From Pseudomonadota bacterium (GTDB taxonomy: Bacteria; Pseudomonadota; Gammaproteobacteria; Xanthomonadales; Rhodanobacteraceae): a stretch of 64,000 nt of DNA. Location of the stretch: assembly GCA_018240465.1 (NCBI GenBank), contig JAFEFS010000089.1, forward strand, positions 1 to 64,000, given 5' to 3'. Positions 27,427-35,603 of the stretch are shown one piece after another (positions within the stretch are counted from its first letter, which is position 1; every line of letters begins with the position of its first letter). Under the pieces are notes generated by a model. It was not told the DNA's origin. It saw only the letters and a list, made by a program, of their open reading frames with translations, and did not search any database. The position numbers and the translations under genes were made by a program.

Positions 27427-28125
27427 GTGCCCCAGCCTTTGCGTTACACCCTGCAGAAAGCCGTAGCGCGCGTGCAAACACCAGCGGCCCTGGTCCTCGA
27501 TCAGGCGGCCCTGAACCGCTTCCTGGAAGACTGCCATTTGCGCCATTACCCGCGCAAGACAGTGATCATCCGGCCGGGTGATTCGGCGAACATCCTGTAT
27601 TTCATCATCGACGGTTCTGTAACCGTTTCCTCGGAGGACGAGGAAGGCCGCGAGTTGATCCTCGCCTACATCAACGCAGGCGAGTTCATCGGCGAGATGG
27701 GCCTGTTCGTGGAGACGCCGCAGCGCGAAGTCACCGTGCGCACGCGTACGCCGTGCGATCTCGCCGAGATCAGCTACGAGCGCCTGTTCCAGCTCGCCGA
27801 GGGCCCGCTGCGCGAGGACCTGCCGAAGCTCCTGTTCGCGATCGGCACCCAGCTCACCAACCGGGTGCTCAACACCTCGCGCAAAGTCAGCCGCCTCGCC
27901 TTCATGGACGTCACCAACCGCGTCGCCAAGACCCTGATCGACCTGACCAGCGAACCGGATGCCCTGTCGCACCCGAAAGGCATGCAGATCCGCATCTCGC
28001 GCCAGGAGATCAGCCGCATCGTCGGCTGCTCGCGCGAGATGGTCGGGCGCGTGCTCAAGCAGCTCGAAGGCCAGGGCATGATCTCGGTGTCGGGCAAGAA
28101 CATGGTGGTGTTCGACTCGCGCTGA
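27427..28125 (+). CDS. clp: CRP/FNR-family transcriptional regulator, Clp type
   Basis: A 232-residue global regulator. The N-terminal cyclic-nucleotide-binding domain (about 30-150) contains IDGSVTVSSEDEEGRELILAY and GEFIGEMGLFVE. A dimer helix follows, then the winged helix-turn-helix ISRQEISRIVGCSREMVGRVLKQL at about 186-209. Sequence and the position beside speD match Clp of Xanthomonas, which answers to cyclic di-GMP rather than cAMP; ligand specificity here is inferred. The GTG at 27427 follows CGAGGTCGA. Confidence 0.88.
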   Translation: MPQPLRYTLQKAVARVQTPAALVLDQAALNRFLEDCHLRHYPRKTVIIRPGDSANILYFIIDGSVTVSSEDEEGRELILAYINAGEFIGEMGLFVETPQREVTVRTRTPCDLAEISYERLFQLAEGPLREDLPKLLFAIGTQLTNRVLNTSRKVSRLAFMDVTNRVAKTLIDLTSEPDALSHPKGMQIRISRQEISRIVGCSREMVGRVLKQLEGQGMISVSGKNMVVFDSR

Positions 28126-28191
28126 GCGCGCGCGGGCGAGTGGTGGGCGCACGCGAGCCGGCCCGCCGCTACCATCGACGCGACGCGCGTC

Positions 28192-28869
28192 TCACCACTC
28201 GACGATGGCCAGGCGCTGGCGCAGGCGCGGCGACAGCTTCGCGAGCAAGGCGCGATCCGGATTGACGAGCACGGCCGAGCGCGCGCCGGCGAGCATGTCG
28301 AGATCGGCAAACGAATCACCGTAGGCGACATCCCAGGGCGCGCGCACGCCGCGCAGGCGCAGCTGATGCGCCTTCTGAAAGCCGACGTTGTGCACCTTGA
28401 CGCGCGCGCCGGCACGGCCGGCTTCCAGCTGCGAGGCAACGAGTTCGACGTCGGCGAGGCCGAGTCCGTCGAGCATCGCCCGCGCCAGGGTCTGCTCGCA
28501 CCCGGTGACGACGATGACGCGTGCGCCCTGATGGCGATGCACGCCGAGTGCCTCGAGCGCGGGCCGCGAGAACCGCCGCGCGTCGCGCGCAAGCGCAAAG
28601 CCGAAGTCCTCTGCGAGGCTGCGGTAGCGCGGCAACGAAATTCCGAACAAGGCCAGATGCACGAGAAACCGCAGCATCGGGCGTCGCGTGCGCCGTATCA
28701 ACAGCGTCGGCGAGACAAGCAACAACAGCGGCGACGCGAACACGACACGCCACCATTGACGCCGGAAATGCGCGCGCAAAAACGCGGCGAATGCGTCGCC
28801 CTTGAACAATACGCCGTCGAAATCGAACAGCACCACGGGCGCAATCACGGTGGACGTCGAGCCGATCAC
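28192..28869 (-). CDS. HAD-superfamily phosphatase (HAD-IB type)
   Basis: A 225-residue hydrolase with motif [16 protein letters not shown], motif [11 protein letters not shown] and motif [17 protein letters not shown], the complete HAD catalytic set. A hydrophobic insert ([17 protein letters not shown]) after motif I recalls PgpC/SerB-like membrane-associated phosphatases. The GTG at 28869 overlaps the trpC stop (GTGA), so it is the last gene of the trp operon transcript. Its substrate is unknown. Confidence 0.82.
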   Translation of the reverse strand: MIGSTSTVIAPVVLFDFDGVLFKGDAFAAFLRAHFRRQWWRVVFASPLLLLVSPTLLIRRTRRPMLRFLVHLALFGISLPRYRSLAEDFGFALARDARRFSRPALEALGVHRHQGARVIVVTGCEQTLARAMLDGLGLADVELVASQLEAGRAGARVKVHNVGFQKAHQLRLRGVRAPWDVAYGDSFADLDMLAGARSAVLVNPDRALLAKLSPRLRQRLAIVEW

Positions 28870-29660
28870 GCGGTTGCGAACACGCGCCGCAACGCCTGCC
28901 CCGGATCGTCGGCGCGCATGAAGGTTTCGCCGACGAGGAACGCATTCACGTCTGCCGCGCGCATCCTTGCCACGTCGTCGCGCGTGACGATGCCGCTTTC
29001 GGTGACGAGCAGTCGATCGGCGGGCACCCTGGCGCGCAACGCCAGCGTGGTTTCGAGCGAGGTTTCGAACGTGCGCAGATTGCGGTTGTTGATACCGATC
29101 ATGCGCGCGGAGGTCGCCAGCGCACGCTCGAGCTCTTCGCCGTCGTGGACTTCCACGAGTACGTCCATGCCGAGTTCTTCGGCAAGTACGGCAAACTCGA
29201 GCAACGCGGCATCGCCCAGCGCCGCGACGATCAACAGGATGCAGTCCGCACCGAGCGCGCGCGCCTCGTAGACCTGGTACGCATCGATCGTGAAGTCCTT
29301 GCGCAGCACCGGCAACGAGCACGCACCGCGTGCTTCCTGCAGATACGCATCGGCGCCCTGGAAGAAATCGACGTCGGTCAGCACCGACAGACAGGCGGCA
29401 CCACCGGCCTCGTAGCTGCACGCGATCTCGGCCGGGCGGAAGTCCGCGCGCATGACGCCCTTGGACGGACTCGCCTTTTTCACTTCGGCGATCACGCCGG
29501 CCTGCCCGGTCGCGATCTTCGTCTCGAGCGCCCCGACGAAGCCGCGCACGGCTGGCGCATCGGCGACACGCGCCGACAGTTCGCGCAACGCCACGCGCGC
29601 ACTGCGCTCGCGGATTTCTTCAGCCTTGCGCGCAAGGATTTTCTTCAGGATATCGGACAT
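28866..29660 (-). CDS. trpC: Indole-3-glycerol phosphate synthase
   Basis: Closes CdRP to indole-3-glycerol phosphate in tryptophan synthesis. The 264-residue TIM barrel carries [17 protein letters not shown] (catalytic Lys), [22 protein letters not shown] and LVTESGI. It is a monofunctional enzyme, without the trpF fusion of enterics. It lies in trpG-trpD-monooxygenase-trpC-HAD on the minus strand and is separated from the monooxygenase by 88 nt containing a small hairpin. Confidence 0.96.
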   Translation of the reverse strand: MSDILKKILARKAEEIRERSARVALRELSARVADAPAVRGFVGALETKIATGQAGVIAEVKKASPSKGVMRADFRPAEIACSYEAGGAACLSVLTDVDFFQGADAYLQEARGACSLPVLRKDFTIDAYQVYEARALGADCILLIVAALGDAALLEFAVLAEELGMDVLVEVHDGEELERALATSARMIGINNRNLRTFETSLETTLALRARVPADRLLVTESGIVTRDDVARMRAADVNAFLVGETFMRADDPGQALRRVFATA

Positions 29661-29714
29661 GGAGCCGGAATTCGGAATTCGGGATCAGGAGTTCGGGAAA
29701 AAACTGCACGACCA

Positions 29715-29738
29715 TCATTCCCGCGAAGGCGGGAATGA
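29715..29738. repeat. TCATTCCCGC-GAAG-GCGGGAATGA hairpin
   Basis: A perfect 10-bp stem with a GAAG loop between the monooxygenase gene and trpC. The sequence ATTCCCGCGAAGGCGGGAAT is a very common proteobacterial intergenic repeat type. Within an operon it may modulate the ratio of upstream to downstream transcript; that is inference. Confidence 0.7.
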
Positions 29739-29748
29739 CGTGCCGGCC

Positions 29749-30084
29749 CTATGGTCCGCCATAGGCGCGCTCGACCTTGGCCGCGCGCACTTCGAAATGT
29801 TCGTACCACTCGCGCTTGCCGCGTTCGCGCGTCGCCGCATGCGCGGCGTGGTTGCGCCAGGCACGGATATTCTCCTCGCTGTCGAAATAGGCGACGGTGA
29901 TGCCGAAACCGTCGGCACCGCGGGTCGATTCGGCGCCGAGAAAACCCGGCTGCCGCTGTACGAGTTCGAACATCGCATCGGCCGCGGCGGCATAGTCCGC
30001 CTCGCCCCGGCCGTTGCGTCGCGAGGAAAAGATCACCGCGTAGTACGGCGGTTGCGGCAGGCGCGCGAATCCCGATCCGCTCAT
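29749..30084 (-). CDS. Antibiotic biosynthesis monooxygenase (ABM)-fold protein in trp operon
   Basis: A 111-residue ferredoxin-like fold protein: [13 protein letters not shown], then [19 protein letters not shown] and [18 protein letters not shown], the ABM-family pattern. Such proteins include small cofactor-free monooxygenases, but many members are uncharacterised. The ATG at 30084 overlaps the trpD stop by 4 nt, so it is translated with trpD. A similar gene sits at this place in Xanthomonas trp operons. Its role in the pathway is unknown. Confidence 0.8.
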   Translation of the reverse strand: MSGSGFARLPQPPYYAVIFSSRRNGRGEADYAAAADAMFELVQRQPGFLGAESTRGADGFGITVAYFDSEENIRAWRNHAAHAATRERGKREWYEHFEVRAAKVERAYGGP

Positions 30085-31124
30085 GTCTGCGCCTCCTTCA
30101 GGCGCCGCGTCGTGGCGACGAACTGATCGAGCCTGGCGAGTGCGGCGCCGCTTGCCAGCGCGGCCTTGGCCGCATCGATGCCGCTCGCGATAGAATCGCT
30201 CGCACCGGATGCATACAGCGCCGCGCCCGCGTTCAGTGCGACGATGTCGCGCGCTGCGCCCGCGCGGTTCTCCAACGCTTCGAGCACGCGCGCCGTCGAC
30301 TGGCCGGGATTGTCCACGCGCAACACGGCGCTGTCGACCGCGGCAAAGCCGAACTGCGCAGGCTCGATTTCGTATTCGTTGACCGTCCCGTCGCGCAACT
30401 CGCCGACCAGGGTCGGACCCGCGAGCGAGATCTCGTCCATGCCGTCGCGACCCCAGACGACGAGCGCATTGCCGGCGCCGAGCCGCTGCAGCACGCGCAC
30501 CTGGATGCCGACGAGGTCGGGGTGGAACACGCCCATGAGGACGTGCGAGGCCCCGGCCGGATTGGTCAGCGGCCCCAAGATGTTGAACAGCGTGCGCACG
30601 CCCATCTCCTTGCGCACCGCGCCGACGTTCTTCATCGCCGGATGATGGTTCGGCGCGTACATGAAGCCGATGCCGGTTTGCTCCAGACATTCCGCGACCT
30701 GCGCAGGAGACAAATCGATCGCCGCACCGAACGCCTCGAGCACGTCGGCGCTGCCCGACTTCGACGAGGCGCTGCGATTGCCGTGCTTGGCCACGCGCGC
30801 GCCGGCCGCGGCAGCGACGAACATCGAGGCGGTCGAGATGTTGAACGTGTTCGAACCGTCACCGCCGGTGCCGACGATATCGACGAGGTGCCGGGTGCCG
30901 CCGGCCAGCGGCACCGTCGCCGCCATCTCGCGCATCACGCGCGCCGCCGCGGCGATCTCGCCGACAGTCTCCTTCTTCACGCGCAGGCCGGCGAGGATCG
31001 CGGCCGTCATCGTCGGCGACACCTCGCCACGCATGATCTGGCCCATCAGGTCGATCATCTCGTCATGGAAGATCTCGCGATGTTCGATCGTGCGCTGCAG
31101 CGCCTGTTGCGGAGTGATCGACAT
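30081..31124 (-). CDS. trpD: Anthranilate phosphoribosyltransferase
   Basis: Transfers phosphoribose from PRPP to anthranilate. The 347-residue product has the PRPP loop [17 protein letters not shown], the substrate loop [19 protein letters not shown] and the anthranilate site [27 protein letters not shown]. It starts 2 nt after trpG and overlaps the next gene, so trpG-trpD-ABM form a tightly packed unit. It is separate from trpG, not fused as in E. coli. Confidence 0.96.
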   Translation of the reverse strand: MSITPQQALQRTIEHREIFHDEMIDLMGQIMRGEVSPTMTAAILAGLRVKKETVGEIAAAARVMREMAATVPLAGGTRHLVDIVGTGGDGSNTFNISTASMFVAAAAGARVAKHGNRSASSKSGSADVLEAFGAAIDLSPAQVAECLEQTGIGFMYAPNHHPAMKNVGAVRKEMGVRTLFNILGPLTNPAGASHVLMGVFHPDLVGIQVRVLQRLGAGNALVVWGRDGMDEISLAGPTLVGELRDGTVNEYEIEPAQFGFAAVDSAVLRVDNPGQSTARVLEALENRAGAARDIVALNAGAALYASGASDSIASGIDAAKAALASGAALARLDQFVATTRRLKEAQT

Positions 31125-31126
31125 CG

Positions 31127-31720
31127 CTACGCCGCCAGCTTCGGCGCGCGCAGGAAGTTGCGCAGTTGATCGTGGCCGTGCTGGGTCATGATCGATTCGG
31201 GGTGGAACTGCACGCCCTCGATCGGCAGCGCCCGGTGGCGCAAGCCCATGATCTCGTCGACACCGCCGTCGGCAGCTTGCGTCCACGCAGTGATTTCGAG
31301 GCAGGTCGGCAAAGTATCTTTTTCCACAATGAGAGAATGATACCGCGTCGCCTCGAACGGATTCGGCAGGCCGGCGAACACGCCGAGGTTGCCGTGGTAA
31401 ATCGGCGAAGTCTTGCCATGCATGATCGTGCGCGCCCGCACCACCTTGCCGCCGAATGCCTGGCCGATCGCCTGATGCCCGAGGCAGACGCCGAGGATCG
31501 GCACCTGACCGCCGAGCCTCTCGATCACCGCCAGCGATACGCCCGCCTCGTTCGGCGTGCACGGACCGGGAGAGATCACGATCTTCTCCGGCGCCAGCTT
31601 CTTGATCTCGGCCACGCTCAACTCGTCGTTGCGCACCACGCGCACATCCTCGCCGAGCTCGCCCAGATACTGGACGAGGTTGTAGGTGAAGCTGTCGTAG
31701 TTGTCGATCATCAATATCAC
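31127..31720 (-). CDS. trpG: Anthranilate synthase glutamine amidotransferase component
   Basis: Supplies ammonia from glutamine to TrpE. The 197-residue class I amidotransferase has nucleophile C79 (ILGVCLGHQ), H173 and E175 (VQFHPES) and the [10 protein letters not shown] oxyanion-side loop. The GTG at 31720 gives the family N-terminus [14 protein letters not shown]; an ATG at 31711 is the alternative. The partner trpE is 12 kb away on the same strand, so the two subunits are not co-transcribed. The region encoding VEKDT (31312-31335) is unusually AT-rich. Confidence 0.95.
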   Translation of the reverse strand: MILMIDNYDSFTYNLVQYLGELGEDVRVVRNDELSVAEIKKLAPEKIVISPGPCTPNEAGVSLAVIERLGGQVPILGVCLGHQAIGQAFGGKVVRARTIMHGKTSPIYHGNLGVFAGLPNPFEATRYHSLIVEKDTLPTCLEITAWTQAADGGVDEIMGLRHRALPIEGVQFHPESIMTQHGHDQLRNFLRAPKLAA

Positions 31721-32050
31721 GTCGCCACCAACCTGTTGTCCGATGAGGCGCATTTTCGCGAATCCCGCTCCCGATAACCGCGCCGGTACCTGCTGTTTCT
31801 TCGCCGTGGCGGACGGAAAACGCTGCGGGAAACACCACGGCGCTATTCTCGCCCAGAAACCGGCGCCGATGAACTACCGCGTGAACCGGCTCATCAAACC
31901 CCCGCGTCGGTCCGACGGTGGAACTGGTCGAACCGGGGTTGCGGCCGAGGGTCGATCCCGGCCCTCGATCCGAGCCGCCGCACGATCATCATGCGCACGG
32001 GGTAGCCCGCATCGGCGCGCGCGCCACTGGCCGCACGCAAGTCCTGCGCG
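31721..32050. other. Gene-free interval upstream of trpG
   Basis: About 330 bp between the sialidase 3' end and trpG with no supportable gene. It must contain the promoter of the trpG operon. A short perfect palindrome, CGTCGGTCCGACG (31905-31917), is present. I looked for a Trp-rich leader ORF with its own stop and a following terminator and found none. Confidence 0.6.
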
Positions 32051-33295
32051 TCATCGCGACCGCGTCGGTGATACCTCGGCGCAACCGGCAGCCAGCCATT
32101 GCTTGTCGATGCGCGCAAACGTCAGATAGCGGTAATCGTCGCGTTCGTAGAGCAGGCCGATATCGCCGCCCGGCAACATCGCCAGCGTCGAATACGCGGC
32201 ACTACCCGCGTCCAGCACGCGCGATCTGGGCCAGGTCCGGCCGTCGTCGCAGGACAGGCGCAGGGTCAGATTGCGGCGTTGGTGAATCGACGCGGTATTG
32301 CTGAACAACAGCCAGTGCGCACGCGCATCGTCGGCGCGGGGGGCGACGCGGATGATCGATGCGTTGTTTCCGGGATCGGGCAATTGGCGATCCGGCGCGG
32401 GCGCGTCGTAGTGGATGCCGCCGTCGTGCGAATGCGCGACGAGGCGCGCCTTGCCCGCGCCTTTCGGTCGCGAGTTCAGCAGCAGCGTGCCGTCGGCGAG
32501 TTCGACGACCTTGTTCTCGTCCATGCCGGGACCGACCGGCTGGCCCGCATGCCAGGTCTCGCCGTGATCGTCGCTGTAGATGCTGACGGCGCGCAACTGC
32601 TGCCGGGCGTGATCCTCATCGCCGACCTGCACGGCGTATTGCTGGAGCAGACGTCCCTTGTGCGGCCCCTGGGTGAGCTGGATGCCCTGCCCCGAGGAAA
32701 AGAAACCGCCCCACCAGGACGGATCGCGAATCTCCGCCGTGAGCCGGCGCGATTGCCAGGTCAGGCCGTCGTCGTCGGACCAGCTCACATCGGCCTGAGC
32801 GAGATTCGGATTGGTTGGATCGTTGCCGCGCGCGCTCTTGCGGATGCCGTTGTTCACGGCTGCGCTGTAGAACAGGAAGATGCGGCCGGTGTCGCGATCG
32901 ACCAGCAGGCTCGGGGCGCCGAAGCCCTGGGGAGCCGGACCGTCGCGCACTACCTGCCGGGCTTGCCACGTGCGGCCGCCGTCGATGCTGCGTCGAAGCA
33001 GCACGGCGATGTGCGCCGGCAGATCGGCGAGGCTGGGGCGCCCGTCGTAGGCGGCGAGCAGCGTGCCCCGGTTGCTGACGGCGAGTGCGGGGATGCGGTA
33101 GACGGGCCAGCCGCCGATGCCGTTTTCGGCCACATCGACGCGCACAACGTCCGCGCCAGGCTGCCCGGCCGCATTCGTTTGCGTCGCGCGCAAAGCCGGC
33201 TCGCCGCGGGGCGGCGCGGCGCAGGCCGCCAACAGGACGCCTGCCGACAATGTCATGCGCGCCACGATCTTCCCGACGACTTCGCATCGGAGCAT
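32051..33295 (-). CDS. Exo-alpha-sialidase (GH33) lipoprotein
   Basis: Releases terminal sialic acid from glycoconjugates outside the inner membrane. The 414-residue product has an N-terminal signal with lipobox GVLLAAC. It carries a YRIPALAV motif (the sialidase F/YRIP arginine) and Asp-box repeats such as SIDGGRTWQ, SDDDGLTWQ, SDDHGETWH and CDDGRTWP, the six-bladed propeller hallmark. It lies 8 nt after the AGE-type epimerase gene and is the last gene of the sialic acid operon, feeding the TonB receptor at its head. Confidence 0.92.
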   Translation of the reverse strand: MLRCEVVGKIVARMTLSAGVLLAACAAPPRGEPALRATQTNAAGQPGADVVRVDVAENGIGGWPVYRIPALAVSNRGTLLAAYDGRPSLADLPAHIAVLLRRSIDGGRTWQARQVVRDGPAPQGFGAPSLLVDRDTGRIFLFYSAAVNNGIRKSARGNDPTNPNLAQADVSWSDDDGLTWQSRRLTAEIRDPSWWGGFFSSGQGIQLTQGPHKGRLLQQYAVQVGDEDHARQQLRAVSIYSDDHGETWHAGQPVGPGMDENKVVELADGTLLLNSRPKGAGKARLVAHSHDGGIHYDAPAPDRQLPDPGNNASIIRVAPRADDARAHWLLFSNTASIHQRRNLTLRLSCDDGRTWPRSRVLDAGSAAYSTLAMLPGGDIGLLYERDDYRYLTFARIDKQWLAAGCAEVSPTRSR

Positions 33296-33303
33296 CGCGA
33301 CGC

Positions 33304-34470
33304 CTACACGTTCGCATCGCGCGCATGCACGTGGCAAAGCCACAGCGCTCGCGGGTGATGGAAGAACGATTTCCACAACGAACCCTTGAGGGTGTTCGCT
33401 GGCGTGCCGTCGCGATGCAGGTAGCCGTACCACTCCCCGTGGCGCGGGTCGGCGAAGCGGCGGAAGCTCCACTCCCGCAACTGCTCGTGCCATTGGAGAT
33501 AGCGCGGTTCGCGCGTAATCGCGTAAGCATGCAGCGTCGCGATCAACGCCTCGTCGTGCGGCCACCAGAATTTCATCTCGGCCCAGTATTCCTGCACCGG
33601 CTTGTCGTGCACGTCGCGGAAATAGAACAGGCCGCCGTGCTTCTCGTCCCAGCCGCGCGCCCACATCCAGTCGAGCATGTCGCAGCCTAGCTTGGCGAGC
33701 GCCGCATCGCCGCGGTGCTGTGCTTCGGCAAGCACGAACCAGGCGCCTTCGATCGCGTGCCCCGGATTGAGCGTGCGCCCGTCGAAATGGTCGCAGATGC
33801 CGCCGTCGGGCGCGACCAGTTCCATCACGACCCTGAGCTGCGGCTTGACGAACCGTCGCGCGATGTCCTCGAGACTGCGGTCGATCCAGCGCGTATACAA
33901 CGCATCTTCACCCAGGCGGCGGCGCAGTTCCTGCGCGATGAGCAGCGTGAACATGCGCGGTCCGATCGACTCGAGCGGCCGCGCGCCGGTGGTCTTGGGC
34001 GGCATGCGGCCCGGGGTGAAATTCCAGTCGACGAAGTGTTCGAACCAATGCCGCGCTTTCGCCGCCGAGTCGGCCGAACCGGTCGCGGCGGCGTGGGTTG
34101 CGAAGGCGAGCGCAGCGAAGCACTCGCTGTAGGCGTAGCGGCGCTTGCGCAGCGGCGTGCCGTCGCGGGCGACGTGGAAGTACATGCGCCCGTCGGCCGG
34201 GTCGATGCATTTCGTTTCGAGGAATTGCAGGCCCGACTCTGCCCAGCGCAGCCAGTCGTCGTTGCGCTCGTGGTCCAGATACAAGGTCAACAGCATCCAG
34301 GCCATGCGCCCCTGCGCCCATACCGACTTGTCGTCGTCGACCAGACTGCCGTCGCGATCGAAGCAATGCAGGAAGCCGCCGTGTTCGGTATCGAGCGCAC
34401 GCGGAAACCAGAACGGCAGGCAATCACGAAACAGCTGGTCGTGATAGAAGGCGGCGAGAGTGTCCGTCAT
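33304..34470 (-). CDS. N-acylglucosamine 2-epimerase (AGE/RenBP family)
   Basis: Interconverts N-acetylmannosamine and N-acetylglucosamine in its sialic acid setting. The 388-residue (alpha/alpha)6 barrel protein shows MAWMLLTLYLDH, RRYAYSECFAALAFA, LNPGHAIEGAWFVLAEAQ and EYWAEMKFWWPHDEALIA, matching the AGE family; H in PGHAIE and H in PHDEA are the likely catalytic histidines. It replaces the NanK-NanE route: ManNAc from NanA can become GlcNAc directly. The ATG at 34470 starts MTDTLAAFYHDQL. Confidence 0.92.
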   Translation of the reverse strand: MTDTLAAFYHDQLFRDCLPFWFPRALDTEHGGFLHCFDRDGSLVDDDKSVWAQGRMAWMLLTLYLDHERNDDWLRWAESGLQFLETKCIDPADGRMYFHVARDGTPLRKRRYAYSECFAALAFATHAAATGSADSAAKARHWFEHFVDWNFTPGRMPPKTTGARPLESIGPRMFTLLIAQELRRRLGEDALYTRWIDRSLEDIARRFVKPQLRVVMELVAPDGGICDHFDGRTLNPGHAIEGAWFVLAEAQHRGDAALAKLGCDMLDWMWARGWDEKHGGLFYFRDVHDKPVQEYWAEMKFWWPHDEALIATLHAYAITREPRYLQWHEQLREWSFRRFADPRHGEWYGYLHRDGTPANTLKGSLWKSFFHHPRALWLCHVHARDANV

Positions 34471-34636
34471 GGCGTGATGGGTTCGCTTGCGTGTGATGAA
34501 ATCCGTCAAGGCAACGGCGCGTCGTCGTGGATCGCCGGCGCCACGCGCGGCGTGGCCGCGCACGTGCCGAGCGGGGCTGCGCCGATGCGTGCGCAGCGCA
34601 AGCGTACACGAGCGCCGCGTGCGACGGTGCGGTCGT

Positions 34637-35560
34637 TCAAAGCGCTTTGGCGCCCCATTGCGCGAAGCCGAGCGCATCGAGTTTGCCGAGCAGCGCATCG
34701 AACTGCGCCGGCGTCGGGTTCGGCAGCGGCAGGCGTGCCGGTCCGACCGGCACGCCGAGATGAGCCATCAGGCCCTTTGCCGTGCCGAGGAAGCCGCTGG
34801 CGGCGATCGCGTCGATCATCGCGATCGAGGTCGATTGCAGCCGGCGCGCCTCGGCGAGGTCGCCGCGGGTGAACGCGGCAATCAGATCGGTGTACAGCTT
34901 CGGCGCCCAGTTGTAGGTCGAGCCCACGCCACCGTGCGCACCGGTGGCGAGGCCGGCGAGCAACATCTCGTCGACGCCCCAGGGCAGATCGAATTTGTCG
35001 CCCGCAACGTCGAGGCTACGCCGATATGCGACCAGATCGGGATTGGTGAATTTGATGCCGACGAGATTGGGAATGCGCGCGGGTGCCTCGACCAGGAATT
35101 TTTCGTTCGCCAGGTTGATGCCCGTCAGCGGCGGAATGTCGTAGTAGTAGAACGGCAGCGCCGGCGCCGCGCCCGCGATCGCGGCGCAGACATCGACCAG
35201 CACATCGAGACTGGTCAGCTTGAAATAGGACGGAGCCACGGCGCTGATCGCATCCAGACCGAGCTGCTGCGCATGCGCGGCAAGGACTTTCGCATCCTCG
35301 ATGCAGTTGTCGCCCACATGCGCGATCACGGTGAGGCCGGTTTCCTTTTTTGCCGCGGCCCACGCGTCGTAGATCGCTAGTTTTTCGGACAGGCTGAGCG
35401 AGTGTGCCTCGCCGGTCGAGCCGGTCATGAACACATATCGGATGCCGTTCTTGGCGTAGAAGCGTGCCTGCCGGGCGACGACTTCGGGCGCGAGCGAGCC
35501 ATCGGGGTGAAACGGCGAGTGGCTGGCGACGCACAGCCCGGAAATCTTGAATTGCGACAT
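34637..35560 (-). CDS. nanA: N-acetylneuraminate lyase
   Basis: Cleaves N-acetylneuraminate to N-acetylmannosamine and pyruvate by a Schiff base. The 307-residue DapA-superfamily barrel has the GSTGE motif (47-51), tyrosines in FYYYDIPPLTG (~138-140) and the catalytic K170 (LVGIKFTNPD). The sialidase, epimerase and mutarotase neighbours make sialic acid the expected substrate rather than another 2-oxo acid. It follows the mutarotase-transporter gene by 43 nt. Confidence 0.92.
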   Translation of the reverse strand: MSQFKISGLCVASHSPFHPDGSLAPEVVARQARFYAKNGIRYVFMTGSTGEAHSLSLSEKLAIYDAWAAAKKETGLTVIAHVGDNCIEDAKVLAAHAQQLGLDAISAVAPSYFKLTSLDVLVDVCAAIAGAAPALPFYYYDIPPLTGINLANEKFLVEAPARIPNLVGIKFTNPDLVAYRRSLDVAGDKFDLPWGVDEMLLAGLATGAHGGVGSTYNWAPKLYTDLIAAFTRGDLAEARRLQSTSIAMIDAIAASGFLGTAKGLMAHLGVPVGPARLPLPNPTPAQFDALLGKLDALGFAQWGAKAL

Positions 35561-35603
35561 GGAATTTTCACCAAACAAGGGAGAAAGGAAAAACGCGGCC
35601 GCG

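Noticed and set aside
28137..28201. Long stem CGAGTGGTG/CACCACTCG at the 3' junction of clp and the HAD gene
   Set aside because: The right arm is inside the HAD coding sequence and the loop is ~47 nt; chance pairing is likely.
31690..31840. Possible Trp leader before trpG because TGG TGG occurs just upstream
   Set aside because: The two Trp codons overlap the trpG Shine-Dalgarno, and that frame has no nearby stop or following terminator.
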